Under the pieces are notes generated by a model. It ran no database searches, was not told the origin of the DNA, and saw only the letters and a program-made list of their open reading frames with translations. The translations under genes were made by a program, and so were the position numbers. 28,205 bases of DNA, taken from positions 1 to 28,205 of the forward strand of contig JAFTDQ010000018.1 of the NCBI GenBank assembly GCA_017454075.1. Reading direction: 5' to 3'. Every line of letters begins with the position of its first letter. Position 1 is the first letter of the stretch. Of this stretch, positions 16,708-24,467 are shown piece by piece. Source of the DNA: Clostridia bacterium. GTDB taxonomy: Bacteria; Bacillota_A; Clostridia; Oscillospirales; CAG-272.

Positions 16708-16709
16708 TG

Positions 16710-17504
16710 TTATTTCCTTCCGGATACCGATTGCCACATGAAGATCGCCGACGCAGCGGCTACGTTCAGTGATTCGATTCCGTTTTTCATTGGTATGAAG
16801 ACCCCGCCGTCACAAGCCCGGATCACGTCGTCGGAAAGCCCGTGTCCCTCGTTCCCAACGACGAATACGGTTTTCTCAAACCCGCTTAATTCATCAAGGC
16901 GCACGGCGCTCTCATCGAGGATCGCGGACATGACCCTGAATCCGGCTTTTCTCATTTCCGAAATCGCCTGACACAGAGATTCGGCAAAGGTAATTTTTTG
17001 CCTGAATAAAGCCCCCATCGAAGCGCGAACGGCGCGCGGCGAATATATATCCGCGCAATCTGACGAGAGTATGAGCTCGTCAATTCCCATCGCGGAGGCG
17101 GTTCTTATTATAGTTCCGATATTACCGGGATCACGTACGCCGGACAGGACAAAGAGACGCTTCGCGGACGCGAAATCTTCATTGATATATATTTTATTGA
17201 AAAAATGAAGTTTGTCAATACGTCCGGCGACAGAGATTACCCCGTCGGGAGATTTTTCCGGAGATATTTTTTCAAGAATATCCTCAGAAACGACGAAAGG
17301 TTCCGTGCGGGGCAGCGCGCGTCTCACCTCATTTTCCAGATCAGGGACGCAGAAAACGTCTCTGAGATCCACCCGGGATGAGATCGCTTCATCAAACAGT
17401 TTTTTTCCGTCGACAAGAAAACAACCCGTCTCGTCTCTGTATTTCTTTTCTTTAAGTGAAGCCGCGGCGACAACGCGCGGATTGGTACGGGACGTTATTA
17501 TCAC
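16710..17504 (-). CDS. ysgA: SpoU/TrmH-family rRNA 2'-O-methyltransferase (YsgA/RlmP-like)
   Basis: This SPOUT-class enzyme transfers a methyl group from SAM to a ribose 2'-hydroxyl. An N-terminal substrate-binding domain (GCFLVDGKKLFDEAI) precedes the knotted catalytic domain, whose three motifs are LSGVRDPGNIGTIIRTA, VVGNEGHGLSD and IPMKNGIESLNVAAASAI. The same neighbour follows infC-rpmI-rplT in B. subtilis, where YsgA (RlmP) modifies the 23S rRNA A-loop; the same target here is an inference. I place the start at a GTG at 17504 (264 residues), preceded by GGGAGG nine bases upstream. A longer frame to 17615 would run through the rplT terminator. No promoter is visible in the gap, so transcription probably depends on read-through. 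Confidence 0.92.
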   Translation of the reverse strand: MIITSRTNPRVVAAASLKEKKYRDETGCFLVDGKKLFDEAISSRVDLRDVFCVPDLENEVRRALPRTEPFVVSEDILEKISPEKSPDGVISVAGRIDKLHFFNKIYINEDFASAKRLFVLSGVRDPGNIGTIIRTASAMGIDELILSSDCADIYSPRAVRASMGALFRQKITFAESLCQAISEMRKAGFRVMSAILDESAVRLDELSGFEKTVFVVGNEGHGLSDDVIRACDGGVFIPMKNGIESLNVAAASAIFMWQSVSGRK

Positions 17505-17524
17505 TTTTTGTTTCCTCCCGAAAA

Positions 17525-17552
17525 TCAAAAGCCCGGCATGGCCGGGCTTTTT
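17525..17552 (-). terminator. Strong terminator after rplT
   Basis: GCCCGGC/GCCGGGC (17531-17547) with a three-base loop is flanked by AAAA and TTTTT tracts, so it can terminate in either direction. It lies immediately beyond the rplT stop and partly separates the ribosomal protein operon from the methyltransferase gene. Confidence 0.88.
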
Positions 17553-17553
17553 C

Positions 17554-17907
17554 TCAGAGCGCGGCCTTTGCCTTTTCCGCGAGAGAAGCGAAAGCTTCCT
17601 TGTCGGAAACGGCAAGCTCGGCGAGCATTTTTCTGTTGAGATCGATACCGGCGAGCTTCAGTCCGTGCATGAACTGAGAATAATTTATTCCGTTGACCTT
17701 TGCCTGCGCGTTGATACGTGCGATCCAGAGTTTGCGGAAATCGCGCTTCCTCTGTTTTCTGCCTATGAACGCGTAGTTGCCGCTCTTCATTACGGCCTGT
17801 TTGGCCATTTTGAAATGCTTTGATTTAGAACCCCAGTAGCCCTTTGCGAGCTTGAGCATCTTATTTCTTCTTCTGCGGGTAGTCACCGCACCTTTAACTC
17901 TTGCCAT
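17554..17907 (-). CDS. rplT: Large ribosomal subunit protein bL20
   Basis: The 117-residue protein starts [20 protein letters not shown] and contains [20 protein letters not shown] and [12 protein letters not shown], typical of L20, an early 23S rRNA-binding protein needed for 50S assembly. Length and charge are standard. L20 also represses its own operon in B. subtilis and E. coli by binding the mRNA leader, which fits the attenuator found upstream of infC. It is last in infC-rpmI-rplT, 21 bases after rpmI. Confidence 0.98.
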   Translation of the reverse strand: MARVKGAVTTRRRRNKMLKLAKGYWGSKSKHFKMAKQAVMKSGNYAFIGRKQRKRDFRKLWIARINAQAKVNGINYSQFMHGLKLAGIDLNRKMLAELAVSDKEAFASLAEKAKAAL

Positions 17908-17928
17908 TTCAGTTCACACGTCCTTTCT

Positions 17929-18126
17929 TCACTTCTTGGAGATAAGAGCTCTGTAGGTCGGAGCCATAGCTTCGCTCATATAGCCCGTTCTGCGGAGCTG
18001 TCTCTTGCGCTTCGGAGCCTTGAGGCCGAGCTTGTGACGGCGGTTTGTGTGATTAAGCTTTACCTTGCCGCTTTTTGTCAGCGTGAATCTTTTTGACGCT
18101 GCGCTGTGCGATTTGAGTTTTCCCAT
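17929..18126 (-). CDS. rpmI: Large ribosomal subunit protein bL35
   Basis: The 65-residue basic protein starts MGKLKSHSAASKRFTLTKSG and contains NRRHKLGLKAPKRKRQLR, the L35 pattern. A longer frame opens at 18177, but its 17 extra residues do not match the family, and the MGKLK start gives the usual length. The Shine-Dalgarno site is weak (a GAG about nine bases upstream), which may reflect translational control with neighbouring hairpins at 18145-18186. Confidence 0.96.
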   Translation of the reverse strand: MGKLKSHSAASKRFTLTKSGKVKLNHTNRRHKLGLKAPKRKRQLRRTGYMSEAMAPTYRALISKK

Positions 18127-18144
18127 TTTTTTATCTCGTTTCCC

Positions 18145-18186
18145 GGTGACATGATAATCATCCGGCGCCGGCGTCACCGTGCCGGC
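18145..18186 (-). promoter_or_regulatory. Competing hairpins between infC and rpmI
   Basis: GGTGAC (18145-18150) can pair with GTCACC (18173-18178), and GCCGGC (18167-18172) can pair with GCCGGC (18181-18186). The two pairings overlap in space and exclude each other. The element lies in the 72-base gap just before rpmI and its weak ribosome site. An RNA switch, perhaps bound by L20, is an inference. Confidence 0.35.
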
Positions 18187-18198
18187 ACCTTGCTCTTT

Positions 18199-18828
18199 TC
18201 AGTCCTCCTTATCGGGGACTTTTTCGGCGGTATTTTCCTCAGCGGCCTGTTCGACCGGCTTGGGAGCTTTTTTCTGCTTGACGGCCTTTATCGGCGCGAT
18301 GAACATGGTCATCGATCTTCCGTCAAGCACCGGAGGCTTATCCACCTGCCCTTTTTCGGAACACGCTTCTTCAAAGCGTTTGAGAAGTTCGGTTCCCTGT
18401 TCGGTCCTTGACAGCTGTCGGCCTCTGAATCTGAGAACGACGCGCACCCTGTCTCCGTTTTCAAGAAATCTGTTCGCGTTCCTTGCTTTGGTGTTGAAGT
18501 CGTTTGTGTCGATATTGACCGTAAGCTGGATCTCCTTGAGTTCCGAAACCTGCTGGTTTTTTCTGGCTTCTTTCTCTTTTTTGTCGCGTTCGAATTTGAA
18601 CTTTCCGTAGTCCAGTATTTTGCATACCGGCGGATTGTTCTGCGGCGCGATCAGAACGAGATCGAGACCTTTGTCGTACGCAAGATTTTGGGCAAGCGAG
18701 ATCGTATACGTTCCGAGCTGTTCGCCGCCCGGACCGATGAGACGGACCTGTTTTGACCGGTTGAATCCCGGCAGAGTGAGGATGCCCTCGTTAATCGGCA
18801 TATCCTTGGAATTGCCTTTGACTGCTAT
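18199..18828 (-). CDS. infC: Translation initiation factor IF-3, probable AUA start
   Basis: IF-3 keeps 30S subunits free and checks start-codon pairing. The protein shows KGNSKDMPINEG, the N-domain stretch VRLIGPGGEQLGTY, the linker DYGKFKFERDKKEKEARKNQ, and the C-domain LKEIQLTVNIDTND and NGDRVRVVLRFRGR. A tail of about 35 residues rich in Lys, Glu and Ala extends past the usual end. No ATG lies at a sensible position. A GTG at 18837 sits inside the Shine-Dalgarno sequence GGAGGTGAT itself, whereas an ATA at 18828 is eight bases downstream of GGAGG. Rare start codons are known for infC because IF-3 discriminates against them, giving autoregulation. I therefore place the start at ATA (209 residues). 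Confidence 0.93.
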   Translation of the reverse strand: MAVKGNSKDMPINEGILTLPGFNRSKQVRLIGPGGEQLGTYTISLAQNLAYDKGLDLVLIAPQNNPPVCKILDYGKFKFERDKKEKEARKNQQVSELKEIQLTVNIDTNDFNTKARNANRFLENGDRVRVVLRFRGRQLSRTEQGTELLKRFEEACSEKGQVDKPPVLDGRSMTMFIAPIKAVKQKKAPKPVEQAAEENTAEKVPDKED

Positions 18829-18966
18829 TAAAATCACCTCCGAATGAATGAGCAGCGGATCAAGAAAAAGACGAAGCCACGCAAAAAAGAAGCCTCGTCA
18901 TTCTGATCATTATCGGACCGGCAGACCGACGCCTGACGGTGAGAGCAGAGCTCTTCTTCTTTTTGC
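18829..18966 (-). promoter_or_regulatory. infC leader, probable L20-type autoregulatory leader
   Basis: About 138 bases separate the predicted transcription start from the IF-3 start. The leader contains several stem-capable segments, including GAGCTCTGCTC and a GACCGGCAGACC region, upstream of a terminator-like hairpin at 18862-18899. In B. subtilis the same operon is controlled by L20 through premature termination in the leader. The same mechanism here is inferred from operon identity plus hairpin position, not from a sequence match I can verify. Confidence 0.6.
18862..18899 (-). terminator. Attenuator hairpin in the infC leader
   Basis: The minus strand reads GACGAGGC, a loop of about 13 bases with a T-rich core, then GGCTTCGTC followed directly by TTTTTCTT. 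The stem has eight pairs, one of them G-U. It is placed about 35 bases before the IF-3 start, where termination would abort the whole operon. Confidence 0.65.
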
Positions 18967-18972
18967 TGGAAG

Positions 18973-19001
18973 ATTATACCACGTCCGCGCCGTTTTGTCA
19001 A
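18973..19001 (-). promoter_or_regulatory. Consensus promoter of infC-rpmI-rplT
   Basis: The minus strand reads TTGACA (18996-19001), a 17-base spacer and TATAAT (18973-18978), a perfect sigma-A type match. It starts in the short gap after the ApbE-like gene, showing that the ribosomal operon is independently transcribed. Confidence 0.92.
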
Positions 19002-19024
19002 CAGGTAAAAGAAAATTTTGTTTG

Positions 19025-20332
19025 TTATTTTATGAGAACCAGATTCTTTTTTATACCGCTCCCCTGATCAGGGCAGACAATATCCGCGTCGACCTCCGTA
19101 TAATAAACGTTGTCCGAGACGTAGATAAACTCTGCTCCGTCGGAAAAATCGGAGCGGTTGACGAGCGCGTGCCAAAGCAATGGAGAGTCCATCTCTCCGC
19201 CGTATGGTATAAAACTTCTGTTCAGCATAAGCGATAACCCGGCGCAGCTCGCGCCGTCTTTATACGCAAGAAGGTATCCGTAACCGTATCGGCCGTATCC
19301 GGAAAGGCCGAAGAGGATCTCCGAAAAAACGTATGAATCCCTGACGGTTCCGTCCGAATAAACGTAAAACCTTTTCTTATCCATCGCGGTAATCGGAAAA
19401 GGGCTGAGAGAAACCGTCGCCCGGGAGTTTTTTCCGTTATAGCGAAGCACCGCAGCTGACGAAACGACGCCGTCGTCATTTGAAAACACTCCGCAGTTCA
19501 GTTCGCCGTCAACTCCGAGCGAACGGCTGAATCCGTCGTAAGCCGATATGATCCCGTTTGTCCACCCGGCTGAGATCAGTTCATCCGCGACGCAGTCGAT
19601 CATAAACGCGTTTCTCATCCATCCGAGTCCGAGGAGCTCCGTGACGCCGTTGTCCTCCGCAAATTTGAGATATTCTTCGGAGACGCAAAGCATAACCGTA
19701 TTGCCTTCGAAAAGCTCGATCCTTATCGATTCCGGCTGAGCGGAATACTCGGCAACCTTGCTGCAGAAATCACCGAACTGACTGTTTACGTCCGGATCAT
19801 AAAACGCCGCCGCGGTGTCGTCGCGGCACGTCATCAGCTGCCAGTATACGTAATAGACCGGTCCCATGAAAAGCTCGTTTTTGCGGCCGTCTCCGGAGTT
19901 AATCACCTCAAGCGCGCGATACAGTTCCGGCATGACGGTCACCCGTTCGTTGGGATGCTTTGACAGCGTGGCGAGATTCCCGCCGGCCTCATGCTCGGAG
20001 GCGGAATCGAACGCGGCGTATGCCGTCGCAAGGGCGCTCGAATAAGCGGCTGTCAGAGATCTGTACTCCTTTGTAGCCGACTTATCGGTTTCTCCGAGTT
20101 TATAAAAGAAAGAATATTCCGCGGTGATTTCATCGGGTATCCCCGATGGATCTACTTCTGTCCAGCCCGGCTTTTTCGATGAGAGCGAATAAATACCGAA
20201 AGCAAAAGCGGCCGCCGCGAGCATAATAAACCCGATCAGAAACGCCAGCCTGAGTTTTTTATTTTCATGAGAGACCTCCAGAGTGATCTGTTTATCGATC
20301 CCACGGGGGCGCATATCGTTTAAAGCAGACAT
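19025..20332 (-). CDS. Membrane-anchored protein resembling a degenerate ApbE
   Basis: No confident family assignment is possible. The 435-residue frame has one membrane helix near residues 29-50 (LRLAFLIGFIMLAAAAFAFG), so most of the chain is probably outside the membrane. Several segments follow the order of ApbE flavin transferases: NLATLSKHPNERVTVMPELY resembles the SEISRLN/spelaelL region, LGLGWMRNAFMIDCVADELI resembles DLGGIAKGYAVDRAAELL, and GIISAYDGFSRSLG resembles the following NAGGDIRALG. The catalytic HIIDPRTG-type motif and the metal-binding Asp/Thr region are not recognisable, so enzymatic activity is doubtful. It lies 48 bases after oppF, beyond a terminator, with no visible promoter. 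The long start (20332) lacks a Shine-Dalgarno site; see the finding on 20254-20279 for an alternative. Confidence 0.75.
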   Translation of the reverse strand: MSALNDMRPRGIDKQITLEVSHENKKLRLAFLIGFIMLAAAAFAFGIYSLSSKKPGWTEVDPSGIPDEITAEYSFFYKLGETDKSATKEYRSLTAAYSSALATAYAAFDSASEHEAGGNLATLSKHPNERVTVMPELYRALEVINSGDGRKNELFMGPVYYVYWQLMTCRDDTAAAFYDPDVNSQFGDFCSKVAEYSAQPESIRIELFEGNTVMLCVSEEYLKFAEDNGVTELLGLGWMRNAFMIDCVADELISAGWTNGIISAYDGFSRSLGVDGELNCGVFSNDDGVVSSAAVLRYNGKNSRATVSLSPFPITAMDKKRFYVYSDGTVRDSYVFSEILFGLSGYGRYGYGYLLAYKDGASCAGLSLMLNRSFIPYGGEMDSPLLWHALVNRSDFSDGAEFIYVSDNVYYTEVDADIVCPDQGSGIKKNLVLIK

Positions 20333-20338
20333 TTGATT

Positions 20339-20375
20339 TCAAAAATCCCCGCGGTCGTATTCCGGCCGCGGGGAT
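20339..20375 (-). terminator. Terminator after oppF
   Basis: ATCCCCGCGG (20344-20353) and CCGCGGGGAT (20365-20374) form a perfect ten-pair stem with an 11-base loop. On the minus strand it is followed by TTTTGAAAT. It ends within a few bases of the annotated start of the ApbE-like gene. Confidence 0.85.
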
Positions 20376-20380
20376 GGATC

Positions 20381-21709
20381 CTAAATCAGAGCAAGAAGCA
20401 GTCCGAGCCCGAAAATCAGAATCAGAGCCGCAATCACACCGAGACCGATCAGAGCGCCCTTACGGCACATCTTGAAGTTTCTTATGTAATTGTGCTTTCT
20501 GAATATCGCTCCGGCAATGAGTCCTATTATCGGAAGGAGGAATGAAAGCACTGCGTACCAGACGCTTCCGGTATCATGAATGGGAGTATCGAGAATGGAC
20601 GCCGACTGAAGCTTCTCGTCGATTTCGTCTTCCTCCGGAAGCTGCTCTCCCGGGGCAAGTATCTTGACGGATTTAATCGGCACACCGTTTTCCCTGATGC
20701 TCCTGTATTCTTCGATTTCCTTGCTGTTCCCGTATATATAGTGATCATGTCCGATGCACTCCATATGCGGTCCTTCTTCGGAATAATCGTGAACCGACGG
20801 ATCGTACGTGAACAGGACCTTGTTCTTTTCAAGGAGCGGATCGGGTATCGGTATCGCAGAGATCAGCGAACGCGTGTACGGATGGAGAGGATAGTCGAAG
20901 AGCTCCTCGGCTGGAGCGACCTCGACGATATCGCCCTTATAAATAACTCCTATCCTGTCCGAAATGAAGCGGACGATCGAAAGATCGTGAGCAATGAAAA
21001 GATAAGTGATGTCCTGTTCCTTCTGGAACTTTTTGAGAAGATTGAGAATCTGCGCGCGTATGGAAACGTCGAGCGCGGATATCGGCTCGTCTGCGACGAC
21101 GAACTGCGGCTCCATGACCATGGCTCTCGCGAGTCCGATCCTCTGTCTCTGACCGCCCGAAAACTCGTGCGGATATCTCGTGAGATGCTCCGGAAGAAGT
21201 CCGACCTCTTTGATGATATTCTCGACCTTGGAAACGCGGTCGGCTTCATCCTTGAAGAGATGGAAATTGTAAAGACCTTCCGAGACAATATAATCTACCG
21301 TAGCGCGTTCGTTCAGAGAAGCGGCCGGATCCTGGAAAACCATCTGGATGTTTCGCGTGACCTCGCGGTCGAGAGAATGAGGTATCTTTCCCGAAATACG
21401 GACGCCCTTGTAATCTATCTCTCCGTTTGCGCAGGGATTAACCCTGATGATAGCCCGGCCGATCGTTGTTTTGCCGGATCCGGATTCGCCGACAAGCGAG
21501 AATGTTTCTCCCTTGTAAATGTCAAAAGACGCGTTTTTAACGGCTCTGACGGCTTTATCACCTTTTCCGAACGTTATATCAACGTTTTTAAGGGAAAGAA
21601 TGATCTCTTTTCCGTCGTCGGTAAGCGGACCCTTTTCAGGAATGTGCCTTGCAGTATTGCCGCTGATCGGGGAGGCATTATCTAATTTTTTGTTTTCTTT
21701 ATCAGACAT
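20381..21709 (-). CDS. oppF: Oligopeptide ABC transporter ATP-binding protein OppF with C-terminal membrane helices
   Basis: This is the second ATPase of a peptide importer. The nucleotide-binding domain is intact: Walker [10 protein letters not shown] (74-82), Q-loop [10 protein letters not shown] (125-134), signature SGGQRQR (184-190), Walker B VVADEP (204-209), H-loop H241. The oligopeptide-family tail ([20 protein letters not shown]) follows at 276-295. The chain then continues well past the usual length of about 320-330 residues to 442, with a linker rich in Glu and Lys and two hydrophobic helices (about 383-402 and 418-442) separated by a basic hairpin. That region resembles the small PIIGLI..ALIGLGV membrane modules found in other Clostridia proteins. 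The helices would tether a normally peripheral ATPase to the membrane. The start has GAGGGGATC upstream. Confidence 0.93.
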   Translation of the reverse strand: MSDKENKKLDNASPISGNTARHIPEKGPLTDDGKEIILSLKNVDITFGKGDKAVRAVKNASFDIYKGETFSLVGESGSGKTTIGRAIIRVNPCANGEIDYKGVRISGKIPHSLDREVTRNIQMVFQDPAASLNERATVDYIVSEGLYNFHLFKDEADRVSKVENIIKEVGLLPEHLTRYPHEFSGGQRQRIGLARAMVMEPQFVVADEPISALDVSIRAQILNLLKKFQKEQDITYLFIAHDLSIVRFISDRIGVIYKGDIVEVAPAEELFDYPLHPYTRSLISAIPIPDPLLEKNKVLFTYDPSVHDYSEEGPHMECIGHDHYIYGNSKEIEEYRSIRENGVPIKSVKILAPGEQLPEEDEIDEKLQSASILDTPIHDTGSVWYAVLSFLLPIIGLIAGAIFRKHNYIRNFKMCRKGALIGLGVIAALILIFGLGLLLALI

Positions 21710-21719
21710 AATGATCCCC

Positions 21720-23468
21720 TCAGATATTGAACGCCTTTATGAGCTTTTCGTGAATGTTCTGGATGGTCTCGGGCTTATCGACCTTCGGAGCGCGAGGGTC
21801 AAGCAGCCAGGTCTTTGCGTAATGAGTCTCGCTGACCCTGAACATCGGAGGCTCTTTAAGAGTGTCAAGCTTAAGACAGTACGGATTTCGGGGCGCGAAC
21901 GGATCGCCGACTATCTTGTTATAGAGTGACGGCGGAGTTCCGGTTATGGAATACAGGACCGTGTTGCGCTCCGCAAGCTGAGGCATGGACGACATCAGCG
22001 CCCATGTATACGGGTGCCTCGGGTCAAAGAACACCTCTTCAACGTTCCCGAGCTCGACGATCTGACCTGCATAAAGCACGGCGACGCGGTCGGCAACGTT
22101 TGCGACAACACCCAGATCGTGGGTTATGAAAACGATGGTATAGTTGAATTCCTTCTGAAGTTTTTTGAGAAGACGAAGAATCTGCGCCTGAATGGTAACG
22201 TCGAGCGCGGTCGTCGGCTCGTCACAGATAAGAATCTTCGGCTGACAGGAAAGTGCAATCGCTATGACGATCCTCTGTCTCATACCGCCGGAATACTGGA
22301 ACGGATAATCGTCAAAGCGCTGTTCGGCGTTCGGAATACCGACCTTTTTCATAAGAGTTAGAGCGCGTTCTCTCGCCTCGACCTCAGTGCAGTTCTGGTG
22401 TTTCAGAATAACTGACATGATCTGCTTTCCTATCGTGATGATAGGGTTGAGCGATGTCATGGGGTCCTGGAAGACCGTCGCTATTTTGCTTCCTCTTATC
22501 TGCGTCCAGTCGGACTGTTCCTTGATCTTGGCGAGGTTGAGCACGCACTGGCCGTGGAGCTTTTCCTCGGTCTCGTCAATATATCTCACGCGGAAAATGA
22601 CGGGGTCAAAAACCCTGTTTCTTGCCTCGGGATCGAAAAGATCAACTCCGGTCTTCATGGCCTCGCGGCACGCCTTGAGAAGATTGCGGCGCATACGGGC
22701 AGCCCTCAGTCCGCCGATCCTTGCGGTCGAAAGGTATATTTCCTTGGCGATGACAAGATTTCTCTCCGACTGTGCATTTGTAACGGGCGTCTTGATCTGC
22801 TCCGAATACAAAGCGTTGAGACGGGATTTTTCACTTGCGTAGCGTGACTGATACTCAGAATCGGAAACGGAGGCGGCGCGATGCTCTGCAACGCGCTGTT
22901 TGCGTTTCTGCTCTATTTCCCTGAGCTGCTTTTTATATTCCGCGATCTTGTTTTCTGTTTCGCGGATAAGCTGCTTTTCCTTGGAGGAATCAAGCGTCAG
23001 TTTATAGTTATAGGCCTCGGTGCCGGCAAATTTTATATCTTCGATCTGCTTGTTGAACTGCTCTTCTTCCTCGCTGCTGAGCGAAAGGCGGAGTTTATGT
23101 TCGTTATCGAGATCGGAGATGGCTTTCCAGGTCGCGGCGCCGGCCTCAAGTCCGGACGAAAGATCGAGCTCGGAACGAAGCTTTTCAACGATATCTCTGC
23201 CCTTCTTATCATTCGAGGCGTACGTCTCGATGAGCTCCTCGTCGTTGAAAATGATATCGCCGCGGCTGATAAAACCGTTTGAATCGAGCATGCCGGCAAA
23301 AGTCTTGGTGAATACGGATTTCCCGGAACCGGATTCGCCGACGATAGCTATCGATTCGTTTTCGTAAATATCGAGAGAAATTCCCCTGATCGCGGTGAGC
23401 ACGCGTCCTCGCACGTGAAACTTGACCTCAAGGTCGTTTACCGAAAGAAGTACTTTTTTATCTTCCAT
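21720..23468 (-). CDS. oppD: Oligopeptide ABC transporter ATP-binding protein OppD with a large internal insert
   Basis: This 582-residue ATPase has Walker A GESGSGKS (44-51), Q-loop [10 protein letters not shown] (333-342), signature SGGMRQR (393-399), Walker B ILICDEP (412-418) and H450, and a C-terminal peptide-transporter region with [12 protein letters not shown]. In normal OppD (about 330 residues) Walker A and the Q-loop are separated by about 55 residues; here the distance is about 280. The extra residues, about 80-322 (nucleotides 22503-23231), are highly charged with helical, coiled-coil-like stretches such as [20 protein letters not shown]. Reading frame and codon use continue smoothly through the insert, so it is not an assembly join on present evidence. 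The start has GAGG upstream. Confidence 0.94.
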   Translation of the reverse strand: MEDKKVLLSVNDLEVKFHVRGRVLTAIRGISLDIYENESIAIVGESGSGKSVFTKTFAGMLDSNGFISRGDIIFNDEELIETYASNDKKGRDIVEKLRSELDLSSGLEAGAATWKAISDLDNEHKLRLSLSSEEEEQFNKQIEDIKFAGTEAYNYKLTLDSSKEKQLIRETENKIAEYKKQLREIEQKRKQRVAEHRAASVSDSEYQSRYASEKSRLNALYSEQIKTPVTNAQSERNLVIAKEIYLSTARIGGLRAARMRRNLLKACREAMKTGVDLFDPEARNRVFDPVIFRVRYIDETEEKLHGQCVLNLAKIKEQSDWTQIRGSKIATVFQDPMTSLNPIITIGKQIMSVILKHQNCTEVEARERALTLMKKVGIPNAEQRFDDYPFQYSGGMRQRIVIAIALSCQPKILICDEPTTALDVTIQAQILRLLKKLQKEFNYTIVFITHDLGVVANVADRVAVLYAGQIVELGNVEEVFFDPRHPYTWALMSSMPQLAERNTVLYSITGTPPSLYNKIVGDPFAPRNPYCLKLDTLKEPPMFRVSETHYAKTWLLDPRAPKVDKPETIQNIHEKLIKAFNI

Positions 23469-23475
23469 GGCAGCC

Positions 23476-24465
23476 TCACATATGAGTCCTCGGGTCGGAC
23501 GCGTCGCCGAGGTTCTGACCGACGATGTACAGCACTATCGTGATGATGGCGGATATGGCGACAGGGCTCCAGAACTCAAACGCCCAGCCGGGGATAAGCA
23601 TCGAGCTCTCAGCGGAATAAATAAGCCGACCGAGCGACATATCTTTGAGTCCGATGCCGATATACGACAGGAAAACCTCATAAGAGATATATGACGGAAG
23701 TTCAGTTGCGAGAAGCGTGACAATGACAGAGGTCATAAAGGGGAGAATGTTTCTGAGCGCAATGCGGAAAACGGAAGTACCGAGACAACGGGATGCAAGG
23801 TTATATTCCCTGTCACGTATAATAATGACCTGTGTTCTGATAAAATACGCTATACCCAGCCACCCGGTGATGGTCATTGCAAACACCATTGTCCAGAAAG
23901 AACCAGAAAGGACCATAACAAGGACCGAGATGATGAGGATGTACGGAACGTTCGCGATGATGTTGTACAGCTCCATCATTATCATATCGAGTTTCTTGGA
24001 AAATCCCCAGATGGCGCCTATCACAACGCCGACCGTCATATTGATCGCGGCGCAGACGAACGCGAGAGAAAGCGATATGCGGGCGCCGTTCCATACGGCG
24101 TCAAACGTAGGTTCACCGAGCGAACCTGTGCCGAGTATATATTTCAGCTGGAAACCGAAATAACTGATTGCTGACGGAGGATCGAGGTGCTTTGACGCAG
24201 AGTCGAGCTGATTAACCAGTCTGTCGTAATTAGATACCATCGGATAAACGTAGGTAAACAGCACAACGACCGCAAAAAGAGCCAATATAACGATATTGAT
24301 TTTTTTCCTGAAGAACACTCTGAAAACGGATTTCCAGTATGAGTATCTAGGAGCGGTGATACGTTCGCTTTCTATATTGTCATTTTCGAAATGCGCAAAG
24401 AGTTCTTCATCCGTCATACCGAATTCCGAAAGGTCAATGAGTTCAGAATTAACCTGGTTATCCAT
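23476..24465 (-). CDS. oppC: Peptide ABC transporter permease OppC
   Basis: This 329-residue inner-membrane permease starts with a cytoplasmic segment of about 45 residues (DLSEFGMTDEELFAHFEND), then a first helix (INIVILALFAVVVLFTYVYP), a short outer loop, and the conserved BPD-transport core. The core has the EAA-type loop REYNLASRCLGTSVFRIALRNILP, which contacts the ATPases, and the ending GQNLGDASDPRTHM typical of DppC/OppC. The length is normal, in contrast to its partners. It starts two bases after oppB with GGGAGG upstream. Confidence 0.95.
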   Translation of the reverse strand: MDNQVNSELIDLSEFGMTDEELFAHFENDNIESERITAPRYSYWKSVFRVFFRKKINIVILALFAVVVLFTYVYPMVSNYDRLVNQLDSASKHLDPPSAISYFGFQLKYILGTGSLGEPTFDAVWNGARISLSLAFVCAAINMTVGVVIGAIWGFSKKLDMIMMELYNIIANVPYILIISVLVMVLSGSFWTMVFAMTITGWLGIAYFIRTQVIIIRDREYNLASRCLGTSVFRIALRNILPFMTSVIVTLLATELPSYISYEVFLSYIGIGLKDMSLGRLIYSAESSMLIPGWAFEFWSPVAISAIITIVLYIVGQNLGDASDPRTHM

Positions 24466-24467
24466 TT

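Noticed and set aside
17505..17615. N-terminal extension of the rRNA methyltransferase to an ATG at 17615
   Set aside because: It would translate through the rplT terminator and the end of rplT. A GTG at 17504 with GGGAGG upstream gives the normal family length.
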